A model generated the notes under the pieces. It ran no database searches. It was not told where the DNA came from and saw only the letters and a list, made by a program, of their open reading frames with translations. A program made the position numbers and the translations under genes. Shown one piece after another: positions 1 through 19,342 of a DNA stretch of 64,000 bases. Within the stretch, counting starts at the first letter, position 1. The number at the start of each line of letters is the position of its first letter. This DNA comes from Gossypium raimondii (lineage: Eukaryota > Streptophyta > Magnoliopsida > Malvales > Malvaceae), in assembly GCF_025698545.1 (NCBI RefSeq), contig NC_068576.1:55960094-56024093 (forward strand), read 5' to 3'.

Positions 1-31
1 TGTGAGCTTGAAAATAAACTTTACCCAAGTC

Positions 32-6765
<6,734 letters not shown>

Positions 6766-9131
6766 GGGTTATGCATTCAGTTGTGTTGTTAATCTTATCA
6801 ATCGTCTTCCTACCTCGGTGTTAAAAGGACAATCTCCGTACAAGGTTCTCCATGGGAAAGATCCAATGTATGATCATTTACAAGTGTTTGGGTGTTGTTG
6901 CTTTCTATATTTGCGTCTTTTTTTGCGTCACAAATTGGATTTTCATTCTAAACCATGTACATTTTTGGGATATAACTCTCAACATAAAGGTTATCAATGT
7001 CTCACACCAGATGGCAAGATCGTTATCTCTCGTCATGTTGTGTTTGATGAACATCGCTTTCTATTTACTAAGTCTAGTCTGGGGGGCTCCTCATCCTTGT
7101 CTGAGCAGCCTTTTTCACCAACATAAGTTCCACTTGTTCAACCTTTCAACTCTCAGCTTACAAAGCCTTTGTTCGTTTAACCTCCTGAGTTTCCTCTCCT
7201 TATGATCAGAGTTCCTTGACCTCTGTAGTTCCTCAAGATAACCTAAACTCTGGTACTTCGTTATGCTCTCTTCATGATAATATACCTACTAACACTCTAT
7301 CATTTCCTACTGTTATGTTACCTTCATCATCATCACCAAACCCACTACCTTCTTCATCATCAACAAACCCTCTATCTTCTTCTTCTGCTCAAGCCTCTCC
7401 GTTACCCCCAACTAATACACATTCAATGGTTACTCAGACTAAGGCTGACATATTTAAACTTAAGGCACTGTTAGCTGAAGCTATTAAGCCTCACACGATT
7501 GAGGAATCATCTTCTACCACAGAATGGCGTGCTATTGCTCAAGCTGAATATGATGCTCTCATTAACAATTCCACCTGGGAACTTGTTCCATTACCAAGTG
7601 GTCGAAAGGTGATCGGGTGTAAATGGCTTTTGAATGGCACGGTTGCCTGTCGAAATGCTCGTTTAGTGGCTAAAAGGTGTTCTCAGGTGCCTGGGTGTGA
7701 TTTTAAGGAAATGTTTAGTCCGATGGTCAAACATGTTACTATTCGAGTCATACTATCAGTGGCTGTTTCAAAAGGTTGGCAGCTTCGCCAGGTAGATGTC
7801 AATAATACTTTTTTAAATAGCAATCTTACTTATAAAATGTTTATGCAGCAACCTCTAGGGCACGTTCAGTTTAGTCCTGATGGCAATTATTTGGTGTGTC
7901 GTCTAAAGAAGGCATTGTATGGGCTCTGACAGGCTCCGCGTGCTTGGTTTAACAAATTAAAGTATTTTCTACTTTCAACTGGTTTTCTTATATCACAGTC
8001 TGATGCATCTTTATTTGTTCAAGTTACACCTTCTTTCACTCTTTATATGTTCTTGTGTATGTGGATGATATTATTGTTACTGGAAGCGTGCCTACATGTA
8101 TAGAAAGTTTTGTTCAACAATTGCATAAGGAATTTTCACTTAAAGATATGGGTGATCTTCATTACTTTCATAGAATTGAGGTTACTCGTTCCTTTGATGG
8201 GTGTATTCATCTATGCCAGTAGAAGTACATTCGTGATTTGCTTGACCGGTGTCATATGACTAATGCAAATAGTGTTCATACTCCTATGATTAGCTCATCA
8301 TCTTTTTCTAAAGAGGACGGGAAACGTCTTCCTGACCCCACTGAATACAGAAGTCTTGCGGGGCACTATAGTATGTGGTTCTAACTCGGCCTGGTATTGC
8401 TTACGCAGTAACTCGTATCTGCCAGTTTATTCATGCACCCACTACTATACATTTGCTTGCATTAAAACGCATCTTGCGATATCTGTGTGGTGCTCTGGAC
8501 TATGGGATTATATTTTGGTTATGTCGATGCAAATTGGGGGCTGGATTTTGATGATCGTTGATCCACAACTAGCTACTGTATATATTTTGGTCACAACCCA
8601 GTATCATGGTGTTCTAAGAAACAACAAGTTGTTTCTCGATCCACAACTGAAGCTGAATATCGAAGTCTTGCTGCATCGATAAGTGATGTTGTTTGGCTGA
8701 CTTTATTGCTAAAAGATTTACAACTCCAATATGATGATTCACCTACTGTTTGGTGTGACAACTTAAGTGCAGTCGCAGTTGCTGCGAATCTTGTTTTATA
8801 TTTATAGTTGTGGGTGAAGTACCTGCGTGTGATCAGGTTGCTGACATTCTTACTAAGCCTTTGTCTGTTTCATCTTTCGCTCGGTTTAAAAGTCTTCTTC
8901 AGGTTTTACCTGTCAGGAAGATGGGTGAATGTTAAAGTACAAAGTAACAACTGCTAGTATTGTTAGGAGTTAGTTCAACAGTTAGTTTGTTATTCATTTC
9001 AATATGTTAAACTGTTAGCAGTAGTTATGAACAATAGCTAACTCATATACTCTATAAATACTGTGATTGTAAAGGGAAGAAATACAATACCAATTTTCCA
9101 TGATCAATGTAATTTTGTCTTGTTCGTTATA
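6766..9131 (+). mobile_element. Decayed Ty1/copia retrotransposon, 5'-truncated, with 3' LTR
   Basis: Copia pol segments appear in the usual order, broken by frameshifts and stops. The integrase C-terminal part is at about 6766-7125 (INRLPTSVLKGQSPY, VFGCCCF, FLGY, HVVFDEH). A low-complexity Ser/Pro linker lies at 7216-7430. The reverse transcriptase starts near 7450 (WRAIAQAEYDALINNSTWELV, KARLVAK-like segment, QVDVNNTFLNSNL, LKKALYGL). It is interrupted by TGA at 7927, inside the normally continuous LYGLRQAPRAW block. A YVDD-containing stretch lies near 8055-8085 in another frame. RNase H remnants (STTEAEYRSLAASISD) lie at about 8640-8690. A purine-rich tract precedes the LTR at 8930. The gag, protease and most of the integrase, plus the 5' LTR, are not present, so the element is non-autonomous and dead. 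Confidence 0.9.
8930..9131 (+). repeat. 3' LTR of the copia remnant
   Basis: The LTR begins with TGTTAAAG at 8930, directly after a purine-rich tract. A TATA-like TATAAATA lies near 9053. The end is not sharp. C2-gene coding sequence is recognisable from 9139, so the LTR ends close to 9131-9138. There is no second LTR copy in the window to compare it with. Confidence 0.65.
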
Positions 9132-9138
9132 GATTTAA

Positions 9139-9804
9139 CCCACCTAGAACGAAACTCTTGTCCTCCCTCTCTCTGCTCCCATCGACGACGATACAACCCT
9201 CTTAATCGACGTCGTACACGCCGACTCCGAGGAAGACACCAAGCCTCTCATCGGCTCAGCTAAGTTCAAGCTCCATGAAGTTCTCGATGACGCCGGCTTC
9301 GGTGAACGCCACAAGAAAACACTCTAGCTGAAACATCCCTCCGGGAGGCCGCAAGGCAAAGTTGACGTCAAGGTTTTGATCAGAGAGTTACGGTATCATG
9401 AGCCTGATCCGTACCGTGCACCTCTCTACTAGGTTCCAACACCACCGGCAACTCCGCTAGCTTATGGTTACCCATACGGTCAATTGCCACGAAATCCTTA
9501 CTATGCATCTCCACCAGCTGGCTATCCCTACAGTGGTTACAATTACAACGTCCCGCCACCGTATGGTCAGGCTCTATTGAGCATGGGAAATGGAGGGTAT
9601 ACTTATTACGGGCAAGAGGAGAAGAAGAGTAAGTTTGGAAGGATGGGAACAAGGTTGGCGGTGGGTGCGGTTGCAGGGGCATTGGGTGGACTGGCATTAG
9701 CAAAAGGTGTGGATGCGGTGGAGGATCATATCATATATGAGGTGGCAAAAAAGGTTGAAGATGATCTTGGATACGACGGCGTTGGTGGTGCTAATGATTT
9801 TTAA
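9139..9804 (+). pseudogene. SRC2-like C2-domain protein pseudogene (5'-truncated, three in-frame stops)
   Basis: One continuous reading frame from 9139 to the TAA at 9804 matches the end of a plant SRC2-type C2 domain. It starts in the middle of the domain, where the family has the conserved NPTWNE motif: PT, then TAG in place of the expected Trp codon at 9145, then NETLVLPL. It continues through LLIDVVHADSEEDTKPLIGS and [16 protein letters not shown] Pro/Tyr/Gly-rich tail follows ([17 protein letters not shown]), then a C-terminal glycine/alanine-rich segment ([15 protein letters not shown]). Further in-frame TAG codons are at 9325 and 9430. The N-terminal half of the C2 domain is missing, and the copia LTR sits exactly at the break. 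In intact homologues the C2 domain binds Ca2+/phospholipid. From 9484 onward an open frame persists, but without a C2 domain it is unlikely to be functional. Confidence 0.88.
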
Positions 9805-12800
9805 ATTCTCTAGACGGCTCTCCACATTTTACCTAGTGTTAATTAATTGATGTCGTCACAAATTGAATGTAATATATTGTAAAAAAAAAACATTTGATGT
9901 AATGACGTGTCACTGTTGGGTTGGTTTTATGGATGTTGTCTTTGGGAGCGCATGGGCCATGACATTTGCAGTAAGCAGTTGTTATTGACATCAAGCTTTT
10001 CTTAATGGTGGGTTGAAATGCGTGCAGTGTTTTTTTTTTACAGCTCACACGTCGAGTAAATTATGCTATAAACATTATTACGCGTCCAAATTTCGATTAA
10101 ATTAATAGGCTTAACCAAATTAATTTGATTAATCGTTGGATTATTGAATCTATTTTAGTTGAAAATTAATTAATATTTTTTAAAATTTAGATTATTAATT
10201 AATTTTATCCGAAACCTCATAATTTATTTTAGTTGGTCTTCGAATATCCCTCGCACCTTGTTGCAATCCTCGAACGTACGCCGGACACCCCTCAACGGCG
10301 TCGTGTAAATAACCGTTTAAACACCATTAGTAAAAATAACATAATAAAAGGCAGTAAAGATAATGTAACAAAACACGGTCATGTTAAGCATCCAAGCACT
10401 CAACTTTAGAAAAGTCAGTATTTAATAGAGGAGCACGTAAATTCTTGATGCCTTTTTTAAGTGACAGGATAGATTAGAGTAGCCAGGCACCGATCCGCTT
10501 TCTTTGAATGCCTTCAATCCTTTAGTGCGCTTCATGCTCTGAAGGCTTGGTAGCCGATGTGTGCGGCTCAGTTTACATGGTTGGGCCGAGACATGACTGA
10601 GTCTGGACTTGATTTCAGGCATAAGTATTGGGCTTTTCTCAAGCAGTTCAATGAACAAATGACTTGAAAACAAAACATCAGCAGATGTTTTTGTTGGTGT
10701 CGGTCTTCCCCCCTTAATAAAATGCTACATCCCTTTTGTCAATTACATGGACTAAACTGCTTGTCCCCTTCTGTCAATGGAATCATGTTCATCTTTGGCT
10801 TCCTTTCATTTCTATTCTTTTTTTTTTATGATAGGTTGTTGAGCATCTAGGTTTTGGTTTCACTACTGATTGCGATGTATGAATTTATCTAGTTCCATCA
10901 TGTGTAAATGTTATATATAAATTTTATTCATTTTTTTCGATTTATTTCAGTTATATTTTTATATTGATTTGATTTTATGTTATAATGATTCGAATATATA
11001 TATTTTATATTGATATTATATTCTTGAATGTATTTTATTTATAGTAAAATAAAGAAAAAAAACAATAAGTACTATTTCACCTAAAATGAAAAAGAGAGAG
11101 AGTTGAGATTGATGGTTTAATTTATAATGAATTTCTTTTAAATTTATGATTAATACATTCAATCATTGATTGAGATGATAACAGTTTCATTCCGTAAATT
11201 TAAAGATATAAGTTAAAGTTTAAAAAAATTATAAACACTTTAAATTAAATATTAAACTTAAATTTAGAAAATAATAATTTATAATCCATTCTATAGATAA
11301 AAATCATATTCATAAATCACAACCTAGTACTTGATATGAAATAACGTTTCTATTTAATAAAATGAAATTAAATCTGATAGTTTTGGATAACACAGTGGAA
11401 ATAATTAACATTTTAAACTGAACATGAAATTATGTTTAAAAAATAACAAAGATTATAAATTACATAGTTTTAGATAACCTATTTGTTTCCCATATTTTTT
11501 TTTGTTGTGGAGAGATAATTATTATAAGTTTACTATAGAATTTATATCGTGAATTTTATTAAATAAAAAAGCGAGAATTATGTTAAGAAAGAATGTGAAA
11601 ATCAAATCAACAAAATTAAAAACGTATAACAAGTGCATATATTATTGTTTTATGCATATATTATTTTACATTCTTTCACATGATTAATTATAATCTTCAT
11701 AAGTCTAACAAGTTTGTAATCAATTTATAAGTTTATGATGTTCCAAATTCATAGTAAAATATTTAATCGGGAACTTAATAACTTCTTGAATTTAGTATCT
11801 TTAATTCCACTTGTTGAATATTATTTTCAGTTAATAAAATACAATTAACATATTTCTTCACGTGAAACTTAATCATTTTATTGAAATAATATTTTAATTA
11901 AGATCATTTCCATTTAACAAATGATAAGTTAATATGCTTGCTTGTATGAAATAACTATAACTTTACTTAAAAATTTAGACCATATGTTGTTATAGATAAC
12001 TAATTTAATAAAAAACGTACTTCATAATTATGAATATTGCTATCATAAGCGAAAAGTTATTATAGAGAGTTAAAATAAAACATAAAAATCAAATTTCTAG
12101 AAACTTAATTTTTACAACGAAATGTCGTTATAACGAGTGGTTGTTATAAAAAAGGTTGATTGTATATGTTAAAATTTATACAATACAAATCATTAATACA
12201 TAAAACAAAACAAAAAGAAACTTTACTAATGAAGTTCGGTATAATTAGCATAGTTGACTCGATTTTGAGTCTTATCATCTGCAATTGCAATATATATATA
12301 TATATTGTGTGAATTTAATCTTACTCGTAAGTGAAATTTTTAAAAGCATATTAAATATTATTTTGATATTAAAATAACATGAATACATGCATTATAATAT
12401 TCAAATTCAATGTATTCTATAATTTATTTCCAAAATGTAATTCATTAACGTTTAAATTGAAAAGAAAAAAGAAAAAGAAGACCCCACAAAACATTCCATT
12501 CTATCTTCAAAAGAAAGCCATGCACGATGGTGTGAGATAAATCCCCTCTCTTGCTTTTTATTTAAATAATTAATTAGTGGATTTTTTGTAATATGTGATG
12601 GGATTGGGATTTTATTTTTATTTGAAAGTTGTATACAAATTTGGATAGAAACCCTTTCACCTACTTTCTACATGTGGTGTGCCGGTTTAGCTTTTGCCTT
12701 GTAGGCCCATAACCACACGCATCCACCCAATTTCCGGGTCAGTTTCTAAAATATCCATTGCTTTGCGCTCTCTCGTTGGACCCACTTTTCTTTTAAACGA

Positions 12801-15312
12801 CTTATTTGCTTAATTACTTAATATAGAAATAAAAAATATAAAAATAATATTTTAATTAATGAAGATAATTCTTTTTCTTGTTAATAAATATTTGCTAATA
12901 TTAAGAACTGTTTTCTTTTAATTATTTAGGGAAGGCGATTAGAAAATTGAGGCTAGAGATGATTCATAAATTTTTAAGGGATTAAAATGTAAAATTAACA
13001 TTGTATTAGTTTATAACTTTTAAAAGTTTGAAGGGCTACAAGACAATTTTACCTTGAAAGTGGGCAAGGCCAACACCTTCCTCCATTTACGTATTTGGAC
13101 TTAAGGTCATGATATAATGCAAATCAGAATCTAATGTTATATAAATAGAAATTCTAAGATTTTTAAAATAATATTATCTTCGCAAATATATATATATTTA
13201 TTTATTTGGAGTTAACCATTACATTGGTGAAGAAAAGTATGAGTATAGATTAAAATTTTCTTCTTCATTTTTTCTGTTGATTTTTATGTGTGTAACTATA
13301 AAGAAATCATTATTTTATATGTGACCAATTTTAATGCAAGATAATAATTGAATGAACATTAATTATTTTACTATAAATTACTATTAAAATAATAATTTAA
13401 TTACCTTAAGTTCAATCAATTTGGTCTATAACTCAAACTAAAATCTTACACAAGAATAAATTTATTACTCAAAACTTTAATTTTGTCGTCTATCGTGAAA
13501 ATTATTTTAAGGTGATGTTTGTTAATTAAGAGTAATGCAAAGATATCACATAATGTTATGATATTTCACATGGATAGAAATGTGACATCCCCTTTAAAGG
13601 GATCAGTTTTATTTCATCCAAAAAAATAAATTTAGAATTTACTTAAAAAAAATATGTTGAACGTAAAAGCTAATTTCCTATTTATATGGCACGGTTCCAT
13701 GATTTAATGTATTAGGCTTGAATAGACTTTATGCAGGTTAACATGTATCTTGTTATAGGGTAAATATGTGTTTCTTGAGTAAGGGATTCGCCTATATGGT
13801 GATGCGAACTGTATGGTGACGAACTATATATCAATGAACTAAACATGTTGACCGGATTGTGAATTAGTATGAAAATCGAGTTAATTTGAGAATCGAGTAG
13901 AAGTGAATACCATAACAAAAATATATTGAAAAATATGAATTTTCGTAAGCAATTATCAACTTTGATTTATGTATACAAATTTTTTTTTCATTTTAGTTTA
14001 AGTGATAATAAATAAACTTTTGTTACTTTTGATTGCAACAAAAAAAGTTTTACCTTTTTCATAACCTACACGAGTGGGAACTAGGAAAGTGAATCATCAT
14101 AATTTGGAACTTTATAAGCCCATTATTAATGTGTATATATATGTATATATATGAAAGAGAATAAAGGCAAACATGATTTAAAAGGCACATCCACAAAAAA
14201 CCTTATATTATAAGATTAGAAGTTGATATATGAATCATTGCCTTGTGCATTTCAACTTTTCCACCATCACTATCATCTTTTAGTCTTAGGTAAAAGCTAA
14301 CAAAATCAATGTAAAAAGTTATAAAAGGAAAATTAAAAGTAAAAAGTAGGTAAAAAAGTAATAATAAAATGATTCTTTCTTAACCCATTTGTAATTAAAT
14401 TGGCCTGATTTTTAGTTTAGTCCCTTTATTATGTTTAGATTTAAAAAATATATATTTTATATAATATTGAATGATGGGATTATTTAAATTTGTGTCAAAC
14501 GAGCGTTTGTCAAGAGCTTTAATCACTCAATCCGGATCAAGACTTAAGATATGATTCTTATACTTTAGTTTGACATAATTTAATAATGTTTTTTTAATAT
14601 TATTAGTAAGTGCAAATTGATAACATTATAATTTGGCATTAAAGTTATAACGTGAAATTTTTAAGAATTTATCTTAGATAGGATGATATTAAGAAGTCTC
14701 ATTTTAATCACTCAATAATAATATACCACATCATGGTTTTTTAGAGTGCATGAATAATATAATAAATTAAAAACATTAAATTAACTCTTATTACTATTTT
14801 CAAGTCTAAGATAAATATAATTTTATATAAAATTCTCAGATTTTAGAATTTTATATTATCTAAAATAATTTTTTATATTGTCATTCATTTATAAAATATA
14901 CTGCGATGAGAGTGTTTGTTTATATATATATATATTAAATAAAAACTATAAGGAAACAATTAAACCTAAAATACTTCAACTCAAATTATAAAACTTCTAA
15001 AACTAGGGGTGGATTAAATAATTTTTAGGGGTTGGAATTGAATAATAAAATTTTGAGAGATCAAAATATAATTTTACAATGTATTAATTTACGATTTCAT
15101 ATTTTAAAAGGATTAAACATAATTTTATTTATTTTTAAGAGTTAAAATGTAATTTTACTACAAATTAATATTTAATTTAATAATTTAATAAGGACTTTTA
15201 TGAAAAATTTCTATTTGAGGGGGGCCAAAGCCTCTGCCTACCCTTTCAGATTAACCCCTACCTAAAATTATCAACATTGTGATTTAAGCCAAAATTTCAT
15301 TAATATTTTACA

Positions 15313-15682
15313 GGTTAAAACATGCCATAAGTTCTTATACTCTTCACAAATTAAGAATTTAATATTTTTATTTTTATTTTTAAGAATTTAGACTCTTTAT
15401 TTTTCAGATTTCAAAATTTATATCTAATTGTTAAAAGCATTAATTTTTTGTTAAATTTGTTGGCGTGACATTTTGAAATATAAAAATCTCATTTGGTAGC
15501 CATGTAACTAAAAAATAATATTGTAATTAAGTTGGATTTAACAAAATAATTTTAACAGTGTTAACAATTAGTCTTAAATTTTGAAATCAAAAAATAGAGA
15601 CTAAATTTCAATTTTATGAAAAATATAAGGACTAAATTTCAATTTTATGAAAAATATAAAGACTTATTGCATATTTTAACCT
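15313..15682. repeat. MITE-like foldback (about 370 bp)
   Basis: The left end (AGGTTAAAACATGCCATAAG) is closely matched by the reverse complement of the right end (AGGTTAAAATATGCAATAAG), and the similarity continues inward. The right arm carries a perfect or near-perfect 31-bp tandem duplication at about 15600-15661. Related half-elements occur near 24330-24440 and 43870-44240. Confidence 0.7.
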
Positions 15683-15702
15683 ATTTTGTAAATATATTGT
15701 CA

Positions 15703-15725
15703 CATATATATATATATATATATAT
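15703..15725. repeat. (AT)n microsatellite
   Basis: An uninterrupted AT dinucleotide run of about 11 units. Confidence 0.9.
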
Positions 15726-17286
15726 GGCGAGGGTCACAAAAATTAGTGTTAATTAGTGTCATTATCGAAAATGATTTCATTTTGATAATGAAGAAATAAT
15801 AATAATGAAAAAAAAGAAATGAAGAAGGGAAAAAGGGGGGGAAAGAGCCAAAAGAAGAAAGGGAGTTGAGGTATCGTTATCATAAGAGATGCAGAAAAAA
15901 AATAGGATAACGGGGTAACGAAAGAAAGGGGAAGCAAAAAGCAAGCAACCGTGCAAAGTTTTAGTTATAAAAAAACGGGGGGTCACTGTCCTACGTAATT
16001 CACGATAACCCATAATCTCAACAACAAGTGGATGACCACACGTGCGCACCTTTGACAAAAGAGTTCCCTTGTTCCAATGTAACTGCAATTTTTTTTTTCA
16101 GTAACGGAATTGCTTGCTTTTTCTGTTGGGCTTATGAATCGAAAAATACTCTCCTCTCCGATATTAGCAATTTTAGCGGCTTTTCTGCCAACTGTTGCTC
16201 GTCTTTTGTCCCCGTTTCAAGATTTTTGTTTTTGGTTTTTCTTTATTAAAATAGAGTTAATTTTATTGGCTCTTATTTTAAATTAATTTTAAATTAATTT
16301 AATTACATTTTTAAATTATCAATATTATATCAATCACATCCTTATATTATTAAAACTATTAATTTAATCATTAAATTACACATAAAATCTTATATAATAC
16401 AATTTTAAAAAATTGTTACATAATTTTAAAATTAAAACTGAAAAAGGAGAATGAAATATAACTTTTGTAAAAACTTCAAAAACCTTAAAATCAATATTTT
16501 TAGAATATTTTTTATTTTTATTTCAAATTATAACACATAAAATTAAATACCTCATTTAACTATTTTAATAATTAAATAATCTTATTAATATAACATTAAT
16601 ATTTTAAGAATATGATTAAAATATTTTAAAGTTTAAAATTAATTTAGAATAAAAATCATAAATTTTAACACACCATTATTATAAGTAAATTTGTTCATAC
16701 ACTGGATCCAGCCGTAACCGGTTTTCTAATATTTTTAAAGGTCAGGACTATCCATAAAACTCTTTCGCTGTTTAAAAATTAATAAAAAGTAAAATATTAT
16801 TATAAGTAAATATATATATACATACATACATATACAGAGTAGCTTAAAATTTAAAAAACGAGCGTTTCAAAACTTGTCATCGGCATTGGCGACAGTTGGC
16901 AAATGCAACACAGCAACAGCACATTACAATAAATCACGAGTTTCTCACACCCTTCTGGCATTATTTGCAATAACTGAATGGCATCGTGTGAATTTTCTAA
17001 TAAAATCGAAGGGTAATTTCGTCAAACTTTTAGCTATGGAACGAAATTTGCGAAACGTTATGTTTCTTCAGTGTTAAACTTCCTTGTGGGACTATATTCC
17101 ACTATTTAAAAATAAAAAGCTTTTGATTATACCATTCTTTTAAAACTTTTTATTTCTTTCAAATTTATATTTAATGTTACATTCTATTAATCGTTTGATT
17201 CCAATAAAATTAACATGTTAAAAATGGTTGAGACATGGCATCTACTAAAATACAAACTTTCAAACCATTAAAATGCGTAACGAGTC

Positions 17287-17440
17287 ACTTAAAAATTTTA
17301 TTTTATAAACTCTCCTTATTCCATTGTTCATGTTAAAGAGATCATGGATGATGTGAAAAAAGAAGATGATATATCTATTTTAATTGATAGAGATCATGAA
17401 TAATGTACTAAGGAGGATTTATAAAATAACTTTTAAGTAG
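17287..17440. repeat. Imperfect inverted repeat (stem about 45 bp)
   Basis: The arm at 17287-17332 (beginning ACTTAAAAATTTTATTTTAT) is matched by the reverse complement of 17393-17440, with roughly 60 bp of loop. It probably derives from a small foldback transposon. Confidence 0.6.
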
Positions 17441-19014
17441 ATAAAATTAATATATAAATTTTTTAAAAATCTTGAAAATAGAAAAAGTTGATTTCGTAAA
17501 ATATAATTTTAGAAATAATAAAATATATCAATATAAATACCAAAACTGAAAAAGTTGTTAAATTACAAAATTGACAAGACAATTTAGAAATTTATAAAAA
17601 CCTGTCTAAAATTCCAAAAAAAATAATTTTATAAGGTTTAGAAACTATTAAAATATACAAATATAGATTAAGAAATAAAATTTGGAAAAATGTAAAAATA
17701 GGAAAACAAAGTTAAAGTTTAGGAATCACAAAAAAAGGTCAAAATTTAATATATTCATAAACTCTAAAGACAAAATTTCAATAATTAATTTTTTACCAAA
17801 AAACAAAAATATATCTAACCATTTTAAAAATTAAAAATGAAAAATCATTTGAATTTAGAAAAATTAAAACATATAATAAATAAAATTCTAGAAAATTTAA
17901 TAATTATAAAATGTTTTTTTACAAAAAATAATTTCTACAAATTTTCTTTTTTCTTTTGAAAATAAAATTCAACTAATGGGATTAACAGTGGTGATATTCA
18001 ATTGTAATTTTCTAAAATACCAAAATGGGAGAAGTGTTATAGTTTATGGTGAAATCACGTTTTTAAGTCATAAAAATAATTATGTTTTTTTATAAAATGA
18101 ATATTTAAACTTGTGCTATTCTTATGAAAGATGAACATTTAGTCAATAGATTACAAGTTGTGGTTCAATTTAATTATGATTTTAGTTTATATTTTATTCA
18201 AAATTTTATGTGTGTACAATTTAAAATTTCAATTATTTAAAAATTAGATGGTTGATTGAGCTTTATTTTATTTCGTAATTTAGAGATGATATTAGAAAAT
18301 GCTAAAATACATTTAAATTTACATCCTTTTAATTGTTATAATAACAACAATATTAATTTAATTAAAATTCAATCAGGTATGAAAATACAATGTTCAATTA
18401 TAATCAACATGATTAGTACATAAAACATATTAGTTTTAGGATTTTTGGTACATGCTAATAGCGATGGTATTAATGAAATTATTTTATACCTTTAATGGTA
18501 CATGCTAATAATTCAATTGGCATAATTAATAACCTTATACATGTAAGGGTATTTTTATAATTTCATTAATCAAGTCATTGACTTGATTCGTGACACCAAC
18601 TTAATCACATACTTAAATAACAATACAGATGGCAATATTCATAATTATCATAATAATATAAGTTATTTTATTCATATAATAAATCTCTATATTCATAATT
18701 TTCGTAAATAATTAAAATTTCCTTTTTTGGGGAGTGGGGCATAATAAATTATGAGCATAATTTCTAAAGAAATGATACATTTTATCATAAAAAGGTTGAA
18801 ACAAAATATAAGACATTATATCGTTTTCCTTTTCCCTTTTTTTTTATTGGTTGAGGTTCATTCATGAACTTCCCAAATAAGTCCATAAATTATTAAATAT
18901 TAACAAGCAATAATATAAAAAAAAAAAAGACCAACCGAAAAAAAAAAGAGCATAGCAACAAACGAAAAAAGAAAGAAAAAACTAGAAGTAGTGGGTCCCA
19001 ATCATCTTTTACGA

Positions 19015-19024
19015 TGACGTGGCA
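19015..19024 (+). promoter_or_regulatory. bZIP-type C/G-hybrid box (TGACGTGGCA)
   Basis: The ACGT core flanked by TGACGTGG is a classic plant bZIP binding sequence. It lies about 320 bp upstream of the ATG at 19343, so a role in that gene's promoter is plausible but unproven. Confidence 0.35.
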
Positions 19025-19342
19025 ATAACTCGGTGCAAAATGGATGAAAACTGGAGGAAAACGACTGGATGGGAACTGAACCGGAAGAGAAGGCGCAAAA
19101 AAAAAAAAAAAAACCCCCCAAACCTGAGCTAGCTTGATCTATTATGAATTAATTAAAAGGAAAAAAATCAAGGTTTTTATTTAATTTTTTTTTTTGGTTT
19201 TATTATTTTTTATTTCACTGAAAGTCGTCTCCAAATCGTTGTTGAGATTTGTTTGAATCTTGAGAGTTAAAAAACGAGAGATTTAAAGTTTTTTCATGAA
19301 GCTGATGTTATTAACGCATCGATTTAAGCTTAAAAATCGAAG

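Larger units (their letters stand above)
9805..19342. other. Long gene-poor AT-rich spacer
   Basis: About 9.5 kb without a gene I can support. It contains TA microsatellites (12291-12304, 14921-14935, 15703-15725), a foldback at 15313-15682, a smaller stem-loop at 17287-17440, and stretches resembling decayed repeats near 12930-13080 and 15000-15240. An 83-codon open frame on the minus strand at 10422-10673 lies in locally less AT-rich DNA and is unassigned. Confidence 0.6.

Noticed and set aside
8930..9804. A small gene starting inside the copia LTR and running into the C2-like sequence.
   Set aside because: The LTR and C2 remnant are different in origin, and the joined frame contains stops.
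15777..16088. Overlapping minus-strand frames of 103 and 62 codons near 15.75-16.1 kb.
   Set aside because: They are Phe/Leu/Ser-rich translations of purine-rich sequence next to an AT microsatellite; no recognisable motif or splice context.
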